Shown here piece after piece: positions 26,072-34,339 of a DNA stretch of 57,215 nucleotides. How positions within the stretch are numbered: position 1 is the first letter of the stretch; every line of letters begins with the position of its first letter. The stretch comes from Leptospiraceae bacterium (GTDB taxonomy: Bacteria > Spirochaetota > Leptospiria > Turneriellales > Turneriellaceae): contig JANWWS010000028.1 of assembly GCA_025055765.1 (NCBI GenBank), forward strand, positions 1-57,215. The letters are read 5' to 3'. Below the pieces are notes generated by a model. It did not search any database and was not told the origin of the DNA. It was given only the letters and a program-made list of their open reading frames with translations. The position numbers and the translations under genes were made by a program.

Positions 26072-27244
26072 ATGACTCGCTTCGAGAAGCTAAGTGAACA
26101 ATTTGCTCAGCGCAATTTTGAGCTCTCCCGACGCTTTGGTAACACGGATTATACCCCTCAAAAGCTACGCGAGTTCTTAAAACATGTGGGGAATCCTCAA
26201 GATCATTACCGAGTACTCCATGTAGCTGGTACCGTTGGTAAGGGAAGTGTCAGTTGGCTACTTGCCAAAGCTTACGAGCGCCAAGGTGAATGTGTTGGAC
26301 TTTATACCTCCCCTCATCTCGTGCATTTGGGAGAGCGTATCCGTATCAACTCCACAGAAATTAGCGAAGAAGAATTTTTTGATTTTTATGATAAATATGA
26401 AGAAGATTTTCATCGCTATGAGTTAAGTTTTTTTGATATACTCACAGCCATAGCGTTTTTATATTTCTCTCAAAAAAAAATAAGCCTTGCAGTGATAGAA
26501 ACAGGTCTTGGTGGCAGGCTTGATTCTACTAATGTCGTAAAAAGCGAATGTGCCATTATTTGTCGCATAGGTTTTGATCACCAACATATTTTGGGTCATA
26601 CTCTCGCACAAATTGCTTGGGAAAAAGCTGGTATAATTAAAGAAAAAAGCATTGTATATTCTATGCGCCAAGAGCAAGAAGCTCTTAAGGTGATTCAACA
26701 AGTGGCCCAGGAAAAAAGGGCAAACTTTTTTATTCCTAACTACAGCGACTCCTATGACTATCGTAAGACAAATCGTAATTTTGTAGAAAGTATTTTCTTT
26801 TTGCATGAGCAAAAAAAAATTGACTTAGCTGATGTTGAAATTCCTGGTCGCTTTGAGAGATTATTAAGCAAATACCCCCTGTATTTTGATAGTGCTCATA
26901 ATGCACCAGGGATAAAGGCTCTTGCCGCTATTTTAGAAAGAGATTTTTATGATATTAAAATTAATATTGTTTTTAATTGCCTAAAGGAAAGAAACCCCCA
27001 AGAGCTTTTGGAGGGTTTAGAAAAGCTTAAAAACATAGAATACTTTTACCCGCCTTGGGAAATCGCGGGAGGTTATAGCCAGCAGGAATTAGAAAATATT
27101 TTGTTAAGAAAATGGGAGAAAATGGAGCTGAGCTTACTTGAGCGTAAGCTTTTTCATAAAAACGAGATGGTTGTTTTCTGTGGCAGTATGCGTCTTTATG
27201 CTCCCTTAAAAAAATACGTTCAGGAAAAACTATCTTTAAGGTGA
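26072..27244 (+). CDS. folC: Folylpolyglutamate/dihydrofolate synthase
   Basis: This 390-residue Mur-ligase-like enzyme adds glutamate to dihydropteroate and folates. The ATP loop GTVGKGS is at 53-59 (usually GTNGKGS). The conserved YTSPHLVHLGERI and ETGLGGRLDSTN segments follow, then the IGFDHQHILGHTLAQIAWEKAGIIK block and a C-terminal DSAHNAPG. It is the last gene of the metallohydrolase run and overlaps the convergent ubiB-type gene by 25 bases. Whether it does both reactions cannot be told from sequence. Confidence 0.93.
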   Translation: MTRFEKLSEQFAQRNFELSRRFGNTDYTPQKLREFLKHVGNPQDHYRVLHVAGTVGKGSVSWLLAKAYERQGECVGLYTSPHLVHLGERIRINSTEISEEEFFDFYDKYEEDFHRYELSFFDILTAIAFLYFSQKKISLAVIETGLGGRLDSTNVVKSECAIICRIGFDHQHILGHTLAQIAWEKAGIIKEKSIVYSMRQEQEALKVIQQVAQEKRANFFIPNYSDSYDYRKTNRNFVESIFFLHEQKKIDLADVEIPGRFERLLSKYPLYFDSAHNAPGIKALAAILERDFYDIKINIVFNCLKERNPQELLEGLEKLKNIEYFYPPWEIAGGYSQQELENILLRKWEKMELSLLERKLFHKNEMVVFCGSMRLYAPLKKYVQEKLSLR

Positions 27245-28527
27245 AGTTGGGAAAAGGCAAGTTCAGGGGATGAGGAAAAAGTTAAATCAGGGGCAAGAAT
27301 TTGGATATAGCGATTAAAGTATAGCATTTGCTTTAAAAGTAGCATAAATCCGCGAGGGATTTTAAGGCCATTTTTAGTTGATAGCTCGGCTAGTTTCAAC
27401 ATGAGTTCGTTTACCTCATCGTCCCTAAGAGCCCCAGTTTCATTGATTTTTATTTCAGCTTGGCGGAAATCCCAAAATATTGTGGCAAGTTCTTTGGCAA
27501 AATCATCTTTATTTATATCGTGTTTTGTGGCGCCTAGATCAATGAGAGAGGTGGCCAGCATGTGGTAATCTTCTTCACCAAGAGCCTTGACAAGTTTAAC
27601 TAGGGAAAGCCATGTTTTGCTTTCCATCCGCCCCACAATGCCAAAGTCGATAAAGGCAAGTCTGCCATCTTCGAGAATAAGGAGGTTTCCGGCGTGTACA
27701 TCAGCATGAAAAAAACCACAATGAAAAAGAGAAAGTGTCCAAGTGTTTAGTGCTAATATAAGGGTTTCGCGAGGATCTTTACTAAAACGACCAAGGGTGT
27801 CAAGATCGGTTATGGGATATCCATAAAGTCTTTCCATGGTAAGGATGCGTCGGGTGGAGTACTGTTCATAGAGATAAGGCACGCAAACCCTCTCTTCACC
27901 AAGTTTTTTTAAAAAATCCCCAAATTCTCTTAAATTTTGCCCTTCGCGGATAAAATCAAGTTCTTCAGCCGTAGTTTGCTGCAAAACATGCACCATTTCG
28001 GTGAGGCCTAGATTTCGGGAGGCAAATAGTTTTTCAAAAATAAGGCTAGCTAAATACATTAGGTTCATGTCGGCTGTTATGATCTCTTCAATGCCGGGCT
28101 TTTGTATTTTTAAAACAACCTCCTGGCCGTTTTTAAGTCTTGCCGCATGGACCTGGGCAATGGATGCTGAGGCCAGTGGTGTTTCTTCAATTTCAGAAAA
28201 AATGTCTCTTTCGCCACCAGCAAATTCTTGCGAGATAATTTTTTCCATTTCACTAAAGGGAATGGGTTTTGTTTGGTCAAGGCAGCGCTGCATTTCCCTG
28301 ACATAGTGGGGAGGAAATACACCGGGGGTTGAGGCAATAAGCTGGCCGAGTTTAATATAGCTAGCACCGAGTTCCTCAAAAATTTCGCGCAAGAGGGCAG
28401 CTGCCGCTAGCGAATTTTCAGCTTCTAGGGCCAGCCATTGAGGGAGCTTTGTAGCAAAGACACCTGCTGTTTGTAAAAGCCGTTGTGCTGCGAAAAAGGT
28501 GTTCTGACCCAAGGAGAAGAGTGACAT
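27220..28527 (-). CDS. ABC1/UbiB family atypical kinase
   Basis: This 435-residue protein is an ABC1/AarF/UbiB kinase-like protein. It has the family's N-terminal KxGQ motif (YIKLGQLIAS), the glycine-poor ATP loop region (ASIAQVHAARLKNGQEVVLKIQKPG), the catalytic loop FHADVHAGNLLI and the metal-binding FIDFGIVG. UbiB proteins support ubiquinone synthesis and may move quinone precursors or lipids. The usual C-terminal membrane helices are reduced. It is monocistronic on the minus strand and divergent from exonuclease III. The direct ribosome-binding site is poor. Confidence 0.9.
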   Translation of the reverse strand: MSLFSLGQNTFFAAQRLLQTAGVFATKLPQWLALEAENSLAAAALLREIFEELGASYIKLGQLIASTPGVFPPHYVREMQRCLDQTKPIPFSEMEKIISQEFAGGERDIFSEIEETPLASASIAQVHAARLKNGQEVVLKIQKPGIEEIITADMNLMYLASLIFEKLFASRNLGLTEMVHVLQQTTAEELDFIREGQNLREFGDFLKKLGEERVCVPYLYEQYSTRRILTMERLYGYPITDLDTLGRFSKDPRETLILALNTWTLSLFHCGFFHADVHAGNLLILEDGRLAFIDFGIVGRMESKTWLSLVKLVKALGEEDYHMLATSLIDLGATKHDINKDDFAKELATIFWDFRQAEIKINETGALRDDEVNELMLKLAELSTKNGLKIPRGFMLLLKQMLYFNRYIQILAPDLTFSSSPELAFSQLHLKDSFS

Positions 28528-28553
28528 AGATAATTACGCCATCTTTAACTAGC

Positions 28554-28573
28554 GGGTCAAGTTATTTTAACCC
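28554..28573. promoter_or_regulatory. Short palindrome between the ubiB-type and exonuclease III genes
   Basis: GGGTCAA (28554-28560), 6 bases, then TTAACCC (28567-28573) is an inverted repeat with one mismatch, in the 108-base divergent gap. Its placement fits an operator shared by both genes. There is no other support. Confidence 0.3.
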
Positions 28574-28635
28574 AGAGTATTTTTAAAGAAAAACTTGATT
28601 TGGCAATATTTCTCTTTTTTTTGACCTGAATAGAC

Positions 28636-29415
28636 ATGCAGGCAAAGATTATTTCTTGGAATGTAAATGGCCTGAGAGCAGTGGAAAAAAAGGGGGAGCT
28701 AAAAAAACTCATAGACGAATATGCTCCCGATCTTTTCTTTATTCAAGAAACAAAGGCAAAACCAGAGCAGTTATCGCCCTGGCTTTTGGAGAATCCCCAA
28801 TATGAAACATATTATCACTCTGCTGAGCGGCCGGGCTATTCGGGTACGGCACTTTGGGTTAAGAAGGGACTTATAGAGCAAAAAGAAATCCTGCGTGGTA
28901 TGCCGGGCTGGCGTGATCACGAGGGCAGGGTGATGGGCCTTGCCTTTAAAGATTATATGCTCTATGGTGTTTACTTTCCCAATGGAGGTAAAAGCCCTGA
29001 GGCATGGAGGGAAAAACTTCAATTTTATGATCACTTTCACCGCTACATACACTCTTTACGAGATAATGGCAAGAAAGTAATTTTTGCCGGCGACCTCAAT
29101 GTGGCTCATCAAGAAATTGATTTGGCCAGGCCAAAGGAAAACGAAAACACGATAGGTTTCCTGCCAGAAGAACGGGCATGGGTCACGAGGCTTATTGAAG
29201 ATAATTGGATAGACGTCTTTCGTGCCTTATATCCTGATAAAGTGAGCTATACCTGGTGGCAGCTGCAAACAAGAGCTCGTGAGCGAAACATAGGCTGGCG
29301 CATCGATTATTTTGTGGTTGATAAGCCCCTATTGAAACGGGTAAAGGACATCCACCACTTAAACGACCACATGGGCTCGGACCACTGCCCTATATTGCTT
29401 GTCATTGATCTTTAA
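28636..29415 (+). CDS. xth: Exodeoxyribonuclease III / AP endonuclease
   Basis: This 259-residue protein is an exonuclease III-type apurinic/apyrimidinic endonuclease for base-excision repair. All active-site blocks are present: SWNVNGLRA near the start, FFIQETK (metal-binding glutamate), GDLNVAHQEIDLA, TWWQLQTRARERNIGWRIDYF and the closing SDHCPI with the catalytic histidine. Length matches ExoA/XthA. The pseudouridine synthase gene begins at its stop (TAATG overlap). MutM, the glycosylase of the same repair route, is encoded 6 kb away. Confidence 0.95.
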   Translation: MQAKIISWNVNGLRAVEKKGELKKLIDEYAPDLFFIQETKAKPEQLSPWLLENPQYETYYHSAERPGYSGTALWVKKGLIEQKEILRGMPGWRDHEGRVMGLAFKDYMLYGVYFPNGGKSPEAWREKLQFYDHFHRYIHSLRDNGKKVIFAGDLNVAHQEIDLARPKENENTIGFLPEERAWVTRLIEDNWIDVFRALYPDKVSYTWWQLQTRARERNIGWRIDYFVVDKPLLKRVKDIHHLNDHMGSDHCPILLVIDL

Positions 29416-30365
29416 TGTTGGTGGTAGAACCGCAGGGTGAAGCTTTGCGGCTTGATCTCTACTTGGTGCGCAAATATCCTTATCTATCCCGTACTGTGTG
29501 GCACAAACGTATTAAAGAAGGGCATGTCTATGTCAATAATGTACAGGCCAAGGCAAGCCAGCGCCTTCGAGGAGGTGAAATCATTACTTTTGTTTTTCAA
29601 CAAAAAGAGGAGCCCCCAACAAATAAAAATTTTTCGATTGTATATGAAGATGAGGAGTTTTTGGTTATTGACAAACCTCCCCAACTACCAGTGCATCCTT
29701 CTGGTATCTATCGTAGCCAAACCTTGTATAACTTACTCAAAGATAAATATGAAAACAAAAAAATACATTTTGTCAATAGAATTGACAGAGAAACAAGTGG
29801 GCTTGTACTCGTCTGTTTGAGTGCCAGGCGTTTAAGAGAAATCCTGAGACTTTGGCCACAGGTAGAGAAAGAGTATCTTGTCGTCGTCTTGGGTAAATTT
29901 CCTGAGCATTATTTGGCGCAAGGCTTCATCGGCCCATCAATGGGACAGGTGCGCAAGAAGCGGGTTTTTGTAGAGAGAGAAGATCCACCAGGTTATCTGT
30001 GGCAAAGCGCGGTTACAGAATTTTTTTTAGAGGGATATGAAGATGGTTTAAGCCTGGTGCGTTGCCGCTTATTTACGGGCCGGATGCACCAAATCCGTGC
30101 GACACTTTGCTCGTTAGGCTATCCGGTAGCAGGAGATTCTCTCTATGGCGTAGATGAGAGGTATTATCTCAGATTTGTTGAACAAGGACTGACGCAAGGA
30201 GATTACCAAGTGTTAAGGGGAAAACGCAGTCTTCTGCACAGCTACCGACTGCTTCTACCTTCTCTTATGGGAGAAAGCCGGCAGTTTGTAGCTAATATCC
30301 CCTCTGATTTCAAAGAAGCTATGCCGAGGTTTTTTTCCAATAATTCTCTCATGGCGCAAGAATAA
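29415..30365 (+). CDS. RluA-family RNA pseudouridine synthase
   Basis: This 316-residue enzyme has an N-terminal S4 RNA-binding domain (LRLDLYLVRKYPYLSRTVW to LRGGEIITF, about residues 10-60) and the RluA catalytic core. The active-site motif is NRIDRETSGLVLV, with the catalytic aspartate; most RluA members read HRLD. The late RLFTGRMHQIRATLCSLGYPVAGD block is fully conserved. It should isomerise uridines in rRNA or tRNA; the exact target (RluC or RluD type) is unclear. It is coupled to exonuclease III by a TAATG overlap. Confidence 0.92.
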   Translation: MLVVEPQGEALRLDLYLVRKYPYLSRTVWHKRIKEGHVYVNNVQAKASQRLRGGEIITFVFQQKEEPPTNKNFSIVYEDEEFLVIDKPPQLPVHPSGIYRSQTLYNLLKDKYENKKIHFVNRIDRETSGLVLVCLSARRLREILRLWPQVEKEYLVVVLGKFPEHYLAQGFIGPSMGQVRKKRVFVEREDPPGYLWQSAVTEFFLEGYEDGLSLVRCRLFTGRMHQIRATLCSLGYPVAGDSLYGVDERYYLRFVEQGLTQGDYQVLRGKRSLLHSYRLLLPSLMGESRQFVANIPSDFKEAMPRFFSNNSLMAQE

Positions 30366-30506
30366 GGATATTTCAAGTAAGTTTAGCTAGTCTTAGAGTA
30401 GCAAATGTATCAGGTAGCTTAAGCCAGCTAGGTGGCCTTGGTGTAACACAAGATATGCCCTCTGCGAGTGTCTTCTTGAATTTGAGTTTTTACTAAAAAT
30501 CATGGC

Positions 30507-30548
30507 AAGGGAATCGCTTATTTCAGAGACCCCTTGTAAGATTCCTTT
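30507..30548 (+). terminator. Long-loop hairpin after the pseudouridine synthase gene
   Basis: AAGGGAATC (30507-30515) can pair with GATTCCTTT (30540-30548), 9 bp with one G-T pair, around a 24-base loop. It lies about 140 bases after the stop, in a 244-base gap with nothing else recognisable. The T-tract is inside the stem, so it is a weak terminator candidate. Confidence 0.3.
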
Positions 30549-30609
30549 TGGTGCTCAATAAAAAACCTGAAAAATACTTGTCTTATTACCTAGGGAGTAA
30601 TTTTAAATT

Positions 30610-31188
30610 ATGCGGCTTACATACCTAATTTTGTCGATTGCTTTGGCTAGCGCTCTTGCTGCGCAAGGCCAAGGTCCTTCGGTAAATTTGGCCGAGAAGC
30701 CAGAGCCTAGTCAGGGAGTTGGTAGAGCAAGCAACCTGGCTTTGGCTTTTTACGGCGGTCTACCTTATGCTAACAGTATTGTGGCTCGTGAGCGAATTCG
30801 TTTCTTGGGTGCCAACTTACGCTTTGGTTATACCCTACCGAAGCCTTTTGCTGGGCGGCTAGCACTGGTAGGGCAAATGGACATCCAGCGCTTTTTGGCT
30901 AGGTCGCTGCCGGCCTGGGGTTTTGTGCCGCAAACAGGTCTAGGCTTGACCGTGTGGCAAAAATCAGCCCATATGCTCTTGGCGCAGGCAACTGGTGGCA
31001 TGGCTCTGGGAAGGGTCGAACGCAAAGAGGAATTTCGCATTGGTGTGGCAGAGCTGGCCAGCCGTTATAGCTATGGTTTTTCGCAGCAGTGGGCCCTTGT
31101 TGTGGGTTTACGCCAGCAATTTTATTTTGACCCCGTGGGTTTTTTTACGGCGAGTCTTTTCGCCATCGGGATAAACTATGCCTTTTAG
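30610..31188 (+). CDS. Small outer-membrane beta-barrel protein, unknown function
   Basis: I do not recognise a family. The 192-residue product has a signal peptide (MRLTYLILSIALASALAAQG) followed by about eight amphipathic strands such as LALAFYGGLPYANSI, FLGANLRFGYTL and WALVVGLRQQFYF. It ends GINYAF; a terminal phenylalanine is the outer-membrane barrel assembly signal. GGGAG sits 11 bases before the ATG. It stands alone, with gaps on both sides, and lies just before the 1.5-kb region without clear genes. Base use resembles its neighbours. Confidence 0.75.
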   Translation: MRLTYLILSIALASALAAQGQGPSVNLAEKPEPSQGVGRASNLALAFYGGLPYANSIVARERIRFLGANLRFGYTLPKPFAGRLALVGQMDIQRFLARSLPAWGFVPQTGLGLTVWQKSAHMLLAQATGGMALGRVERKEEFRIGVAELASRYSYGFSQQWALVVGLRQQFYFDPVGFFTASLFAIGINYAF

Positions 31189-31281
31189 ATTTCTATGAAG
31201 GGCAGTGGTGAGCTGCCGCCCTCGTTACCTGCTCAAGCTATCGCGATTAGGAGTACAAATGAGAGGCCCACATATACGCTG

Positions 31282-31302
31282 AGTAGCCGTGTCTACTTTT
31301 TT
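31282..31302 (+). terminator. Candidate intrinsic terminator after the barrel gene
   Basis: AGTAG (31282-31286), loop CCGTGT, CTACT (31293-31297), then five further T's. The stem is short, but the position (about 100 bases after the barrel gene) and T-tract fit an intrinsic terminator. Confidence 0.45.
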
Positions 31303-31335
31303 CTAATAGGAAGTCTTGTTTTGGAAAGCAATTAA

Positions 31336-31704
31336 ATGGAAGAGGTGGTGACGGCGGACGCCCTTGACGACAAATTTTGGGGCGCTTTCTCTTGCCAAAG
31401 ACCACTTCGTCACCGCTGGCCACAGCAGGGGCCGCGAGCTTCTCCCCAAGTTTAGATTATCCCGCCACCAGAGGAATTTCTTACCACCAAGAAAAAGAGG
31501 GGATGCTTTTTTAAAGTCATTCAAGCTTTTTGTGGGAGAAAAGCACAAACAAATAAGATCTCTCAGCTGGCCCAAGCGCATTCTTGGCTTGCTTTACTCC
31601 AAAACCAAGGTCTGCGCCCAAAAGAGCTCAAATCTTATCTAGGCCAAAAGTCCTATCTCCCAGCCGCAGCTGGGAGATCTTGCTCGAAATGGCCATGGTG
31701 GTAG
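31336..31704 (+). pseudogene. Possible decayed gene (one in-frame amber)
   Basis: From the ATG at 31336 one frame runs 122 codons with a single TAG at 31453. The first part reads MEEVVTADALDDKFWGAFS; the part after the amber becomes protein-like (KISQLAQAHSWLALLQNQ then LRPKELKSYLGQKSYL) before the final TAG at 31702. A +1 shift near 31675 would continue as DLARNGHGGRFSLDPS. No family is recognised. The perfect hairpin at 31655-31678 lies within it. It could be chance coding potential in spacer DNA. Confidence 0.35.
31655..31678. repeat. Perfect 10-bp inverted repeat with CGCA loop
   Basis: ATCTCCCAGC (31655-31664), loop CGCA, GCTGGGAGAT (31669-31678). The stem is perfect and G/C-rich but no T-tract follows on either strand, so it is not a standard terminator. 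It may be an RNA structure or a recombination or protein-binding site. Confidence 0.8.
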
Positions 31705-32111
31705 GTTTTCTTTAGATCCCAGCTAACTCCTTGCATGCCAAAGAAAAGGTGGAGATAAGGAGGAAGTTCAGAAAGTAGCTCTTGACCGGCTCTGCCGCAA
31801 AAGAGTCAAAAAGCCACTTTGCCCCACGCCTTGATTATGCAACCGGTCAAAAAAACTACGCTGTCATGAAAAAATGGCAAAAGGCTGCTATTGACTTCTT
31901 CTTGTTCCCTAGACACCTTGGCCTACTTGCGCTGCTCTAAATATTGGCAAAACCATAGAGCTTTCTAATTTAATTGCACTAGAGTTTTGGTATTGGGGAT
32001 GAAGAATTAGACAAATCTCTGCCGAGAAAGACGGTGACTTTAACCGAAATAGCCGTTGGTCTCTTGCCTAAATGGAACAAAGAGCCTAGGTGAGGCGATT
32101 GGGATGAGGCG

Positions 32112-32140
32112 CCATACCCTCTACGGTATGGGGTATTTTT
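32112..32140 (+). terminator. Hairpin with short T-tract in the ORF-poor region
   Basis: CCATACC (32112-32118), a six-base loop, GGTATGG (32125-32131), then GGTATTTTT. The stem is perfect at 7 bp, but five bases separate it from most of the T's. A weak intrinsic terminator is possible. Confidence 0.35.
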
Positions 32141-32473
32141 GATGGACTTGCGCAAGGCCAATTGGTGCAAGCTCCAGAAGGCAAGATAAGGCTTTTGTAA
32201 AGTCAAGCGCGAAGTAGAAAGGATCCCCCCAACCAAGGATCGGCTCTCTTTCTGCAAAGTCTTTGCCCACCCCGTGAAGTCTTTTGATCAAAGCAGCCCA
32301 CTAGGGACAGCTATGCTTAGGCCAGAGGCTCATATAACTACCACCGCTAATTGGTCTATTTGTGCAAGAATCGTATCAAGGCAGTACCTCGATACCATGC
32401 TCTCATCTAACGTTGGGACTTACTATACAGGTGGCAAAGAGAAATGGCAGCCAAAGGTGGCTATACTCTTGGC

Positions 32474-32502
32474 TTGACAAAAAAGCATGGTTAAGTTAGA
32501 AT
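32474..32502 (+). promoter_or_regulatory. Strong sigma70-type promoter upstream of the FapA-domain gene
   Basis: TTGACA (32474-32479), 17 bases, then TAGAAT (32497-32502): 11 of 12 consensus bases at ideal spacing, the best housekeeping promoter in the window. Transcription would start near 32509, giving a leader of about 165 bases before the GTG of the next gene. A 28-codon frame (ATG 32487) overlaps but starts upstream of the predicted transcript. Confidence 0.7.
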
Positions 32503-32508
32503 CTATTT

Positions 32509-32674
32509 TGCGCAAAACGGCCCCCTTAGGTTATTTCCTATTTCTTAGGAACATCCTCCCACTAGATGCGAAATAAGTCTCATATGCTTTGAGATTACTT
32601 TTCCAGGTCGGCCCCGCAAATACATAGCTACTCATTCCCCTTGACAAGCTTAGGCAAATTCTTTTTCTTTTCGT
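32509..32674 (+). promoter_or_regulatory. 165-base leader of the FapA-domain gene, possibly structured
   Basis: Between the predicted start site and the coding GTG lies a leader with a direct repeat of CTTAGG (near 32525 and 32543) and a hairpin, AAGT-CTCA against TGAG and ACTT (about 32576-32604), followed by TTTT. No ribosome-binding site of normal strength precedes the GTG. The sequence does not match a riboswitch class I know. It could be an attenuator, or the start of a small RNA. Confidence 0.35.
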
Positions 32675-34339
32675 GTGAGCTATGCGGAAAACCTCTACCG
32701 AGAGCTTGAAGAAAAGCGCAATGGTTTTTTTGCTTTAGAGGAAAAAGAAGGCAAGGCTTTTCTTACTGTACATCCGCCAGGAAGTAAGGGAAAGGCGGTA
32801 GAGATAAGCGATGTTTTAGCACGCCTGAAACTTTTGCAAATAGAGCCCTACAGTTTAGACTTAATTAAAGAAGTAGTGGCTCGGGCGAGGGGGGAGCCTA
32901 CAGAAATTGGTCTATGGCCTGTAAGGCAAAAGCAAAATGCCCGGGCCGAAGTGGAAATCTCTCCTGACGGCATGCAGGCTCACATTAAGCTGTATCCGCC
33001 CATAAAAGGTGGTGAGGCTCTCAGTAAGGATCAAATCTCACAGGCCCTCACGGAGGCAGGTGTGCGCCAAGGCATTTTTTGGGACGTTGTGGAAAGGCTG
33101 GGCCAGCAAAACGAATATCATCGCTGGTTTCTTATTGCCGAAGGCAAGCTTCCTCGTGCAGGAAGAGATGGTTATTTAAAAACCATGTGGGATGAGCTAC
33201 GCCAAGGTCCCCAGGAGCTTCCAGGGGGTCGGGTTGACCACCGGGAACTCGGGATCATACGCAGTGTTACCAAAGGGACGATCATTGCGGAAATCATACC
33301 TCCGGAAAGTGGTGAGGACGGCTATGATGTTACGGGTAAGCTCTTAGCTGCCAGTCAAGGCAAAGGCGCTCAGTTTGAACTTGGCCCAAATGTAAGCTTG
33401 TCCGAAGACGGAAGAAAAATCCTCAGTAATATCGATGGTTTACCTGTTATTGACTCAAACAACAAAATTAGGGTAGATGAGATTCTTTACTTAAAAAAAG
33501 TTGATTATTCTACCGGCAATATTAATTTTCTTGGTACTATTGTCGTTGAAGAAAAAGTCGCTGATGGCTTCGTGCTAAAAACCCCAGGCTCCGTGCTTAT
33601 AAAGCAAAGTGTAGGAAAGATCTTTATTCAAGCAGGAGGGGATGTCACCCTCTTGGGTGGTTTTATGGGACGGGGGGAAGGCAAAATAGAGGCCGCGGGC
33701 GACATTCGGGCTCGTTTTGTGGAGCAAGGCAAGCTGGTTGCTGGGCAGTCCATTTATTTAAGTGATGCAGCGCTTTATTCATTTCTCGTTGCCAAAGAGA
33801 AGATAGTTGTCAAGGGAAGGCGCGGTGAAATTATTGGAGGTGAGGTTATTGCTGGTCAAAGTGTGGTTTGTGAAAAGGCAGGAGCAGTGGTTGAGGCCAA
33901 AACCCGCATTACGGTAGGGACTCCGCCTGAGATTCTTATGGCACTTGAGGCATTGCAAAACGAGATTTTACAAAAAAAAGGGCTTCTAACTAAAATTGAA
34001 AATACGGTTCGCATATTGGAGGATAAAAAATTACGTCAGCACATTTCGGAAAAAGAAGAAGAAACTAGAAGAAAATTAACTGACTTAAAAGAAAAATTTA
34101 GAGCAGAGCTTGCTTCTCTCGAAATGCAGCTCGAAAATGCTCTTTCTTCTTTTGAGCCGCAAAAGGGATGCTTTGTGTTAATTCAACGAGAAACCTATCC
34201 TAATGTAGAGATTCACTTTGGCAAAAGCAAATTCTGGCGCTCTGGTCTTAGACCCATTTCTTCGCGACTTGCTATTTACCTTAACCGTGATATGCAAATT
34301 AGTGTGGGAAGTGAGCTTCCTGATTTTTATGAGATTTAA
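32675..34339 (+). CDS. FapA-domain (DUF342) protein
   Basis: This 554-residue cytoplasmic protein belongs to the FapA/DUF342 family. The conserved core is a right-handed beta-helix, seen as the short glycine-rich repeats ADGFVLKTPGSVLI, GKIFIQAGGDVTLLGGFMG, GEGKIEAAGDIRARF and GEIIGGEVIAGQSVV (about 300-410). A coiled coil (about 420-490) and a small C-terminal beta domain follow. The N-terminal part includes GGRVDHRELGIIRSVTKG, the usual FapA entry. FapA of Vibrio binds a glucose-phosphotransfer protein; elsewhere the role is unknown. The start is GTG 32675 with a poor ribosome-binding site. The stop overlaps the convergent mutM by 4 bases. Confidence 0.85.
   Translation: MSYAENLYRELEEKRNGFFALEEKEGKAFLTVHPPGSKGKAVEISDVLARLKLLQIEPYSLDLIKEVVARARGEPTEIGLWPVRQKQNARAEVEISPDGMQAHIKLYPPIKGGEALSKDQISQALTEAGVRQGIFWDVVERLGQQNEYHRWFLIAEGKLPRAGRDGYLKTMWDELRQGPQELPGGRVDHRELGIIRSVTKGTIIAEIIPPESGEDGYDVTGKLLAASQGKGAQFELGPNVSLSEDGRKILSNIDGLPVIDSNNKIRVDEILYLKKVDYSTGNINFLGTIVVEEKVADGFVLKTPGSVLIKQSVGKIFIQAGGDVTLLGGFMGRGEGKIEAAGDIRARFVEQGKLVAGQSIYLSDAALYSFLVAKEKIVVKGRRGEIIGGEVIAGQSVVCEKAGAVVEAKTRITVGTPPEILMALEALQNEILQKKGLLTKIENTVRILEDKKLRQHISEKEEETRRKLTDLKEKFRAELASLEMQLENALSSFEPQKGCFVLIQRETYPNVEIHFGKSKFWRSGLRPISSRLAIYLNRDMQISVGSELPDFYEI

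Larger units (their letters stand above)
31303..32473. other. ORF-poor region, probably decayed DNA
   Basis: No convincing intact gene lies here, in a genome where other gaps are mostly under 200 bases. Protein-like fragments appear in several plus-strand frames, each cut by stops or frame changes: codons 31336-31704 (one amber), a piece around 31990-32090 reading DEELDKSLPRKTVTLTEIAVG, and a 67-codon frame at 32274-32477. Two minus-strand frames of 92 codons look like shadows. There are two hairpins (31655-31678, 32112-32131). I cannot name the ancestor; a degraded accessory gene or element is the simplest reading. Confidence 0.6.

Noticed and set aside
31364-31642. 92-codon plus-strand frame starting TTG in the gene-poor region
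   Set aside because: Very basic, low-quality composition; overlaps the more protein-like frame of 31336-31704; no ribosome-binding site.
31979-32257. 92-codon minus-strand frame in the gene-poor region
   Set aside because: Composition is not protein-like, there is no ribosome-binding site, and no family pattern is seen; it overlaps better plus-strand fragments.
32274-32477. 67-codon plus-strand frame before the strong promoter
   Set aside because: Starts without a ribosome-binding site, no recognisable motif; treated as part of the decayed region.
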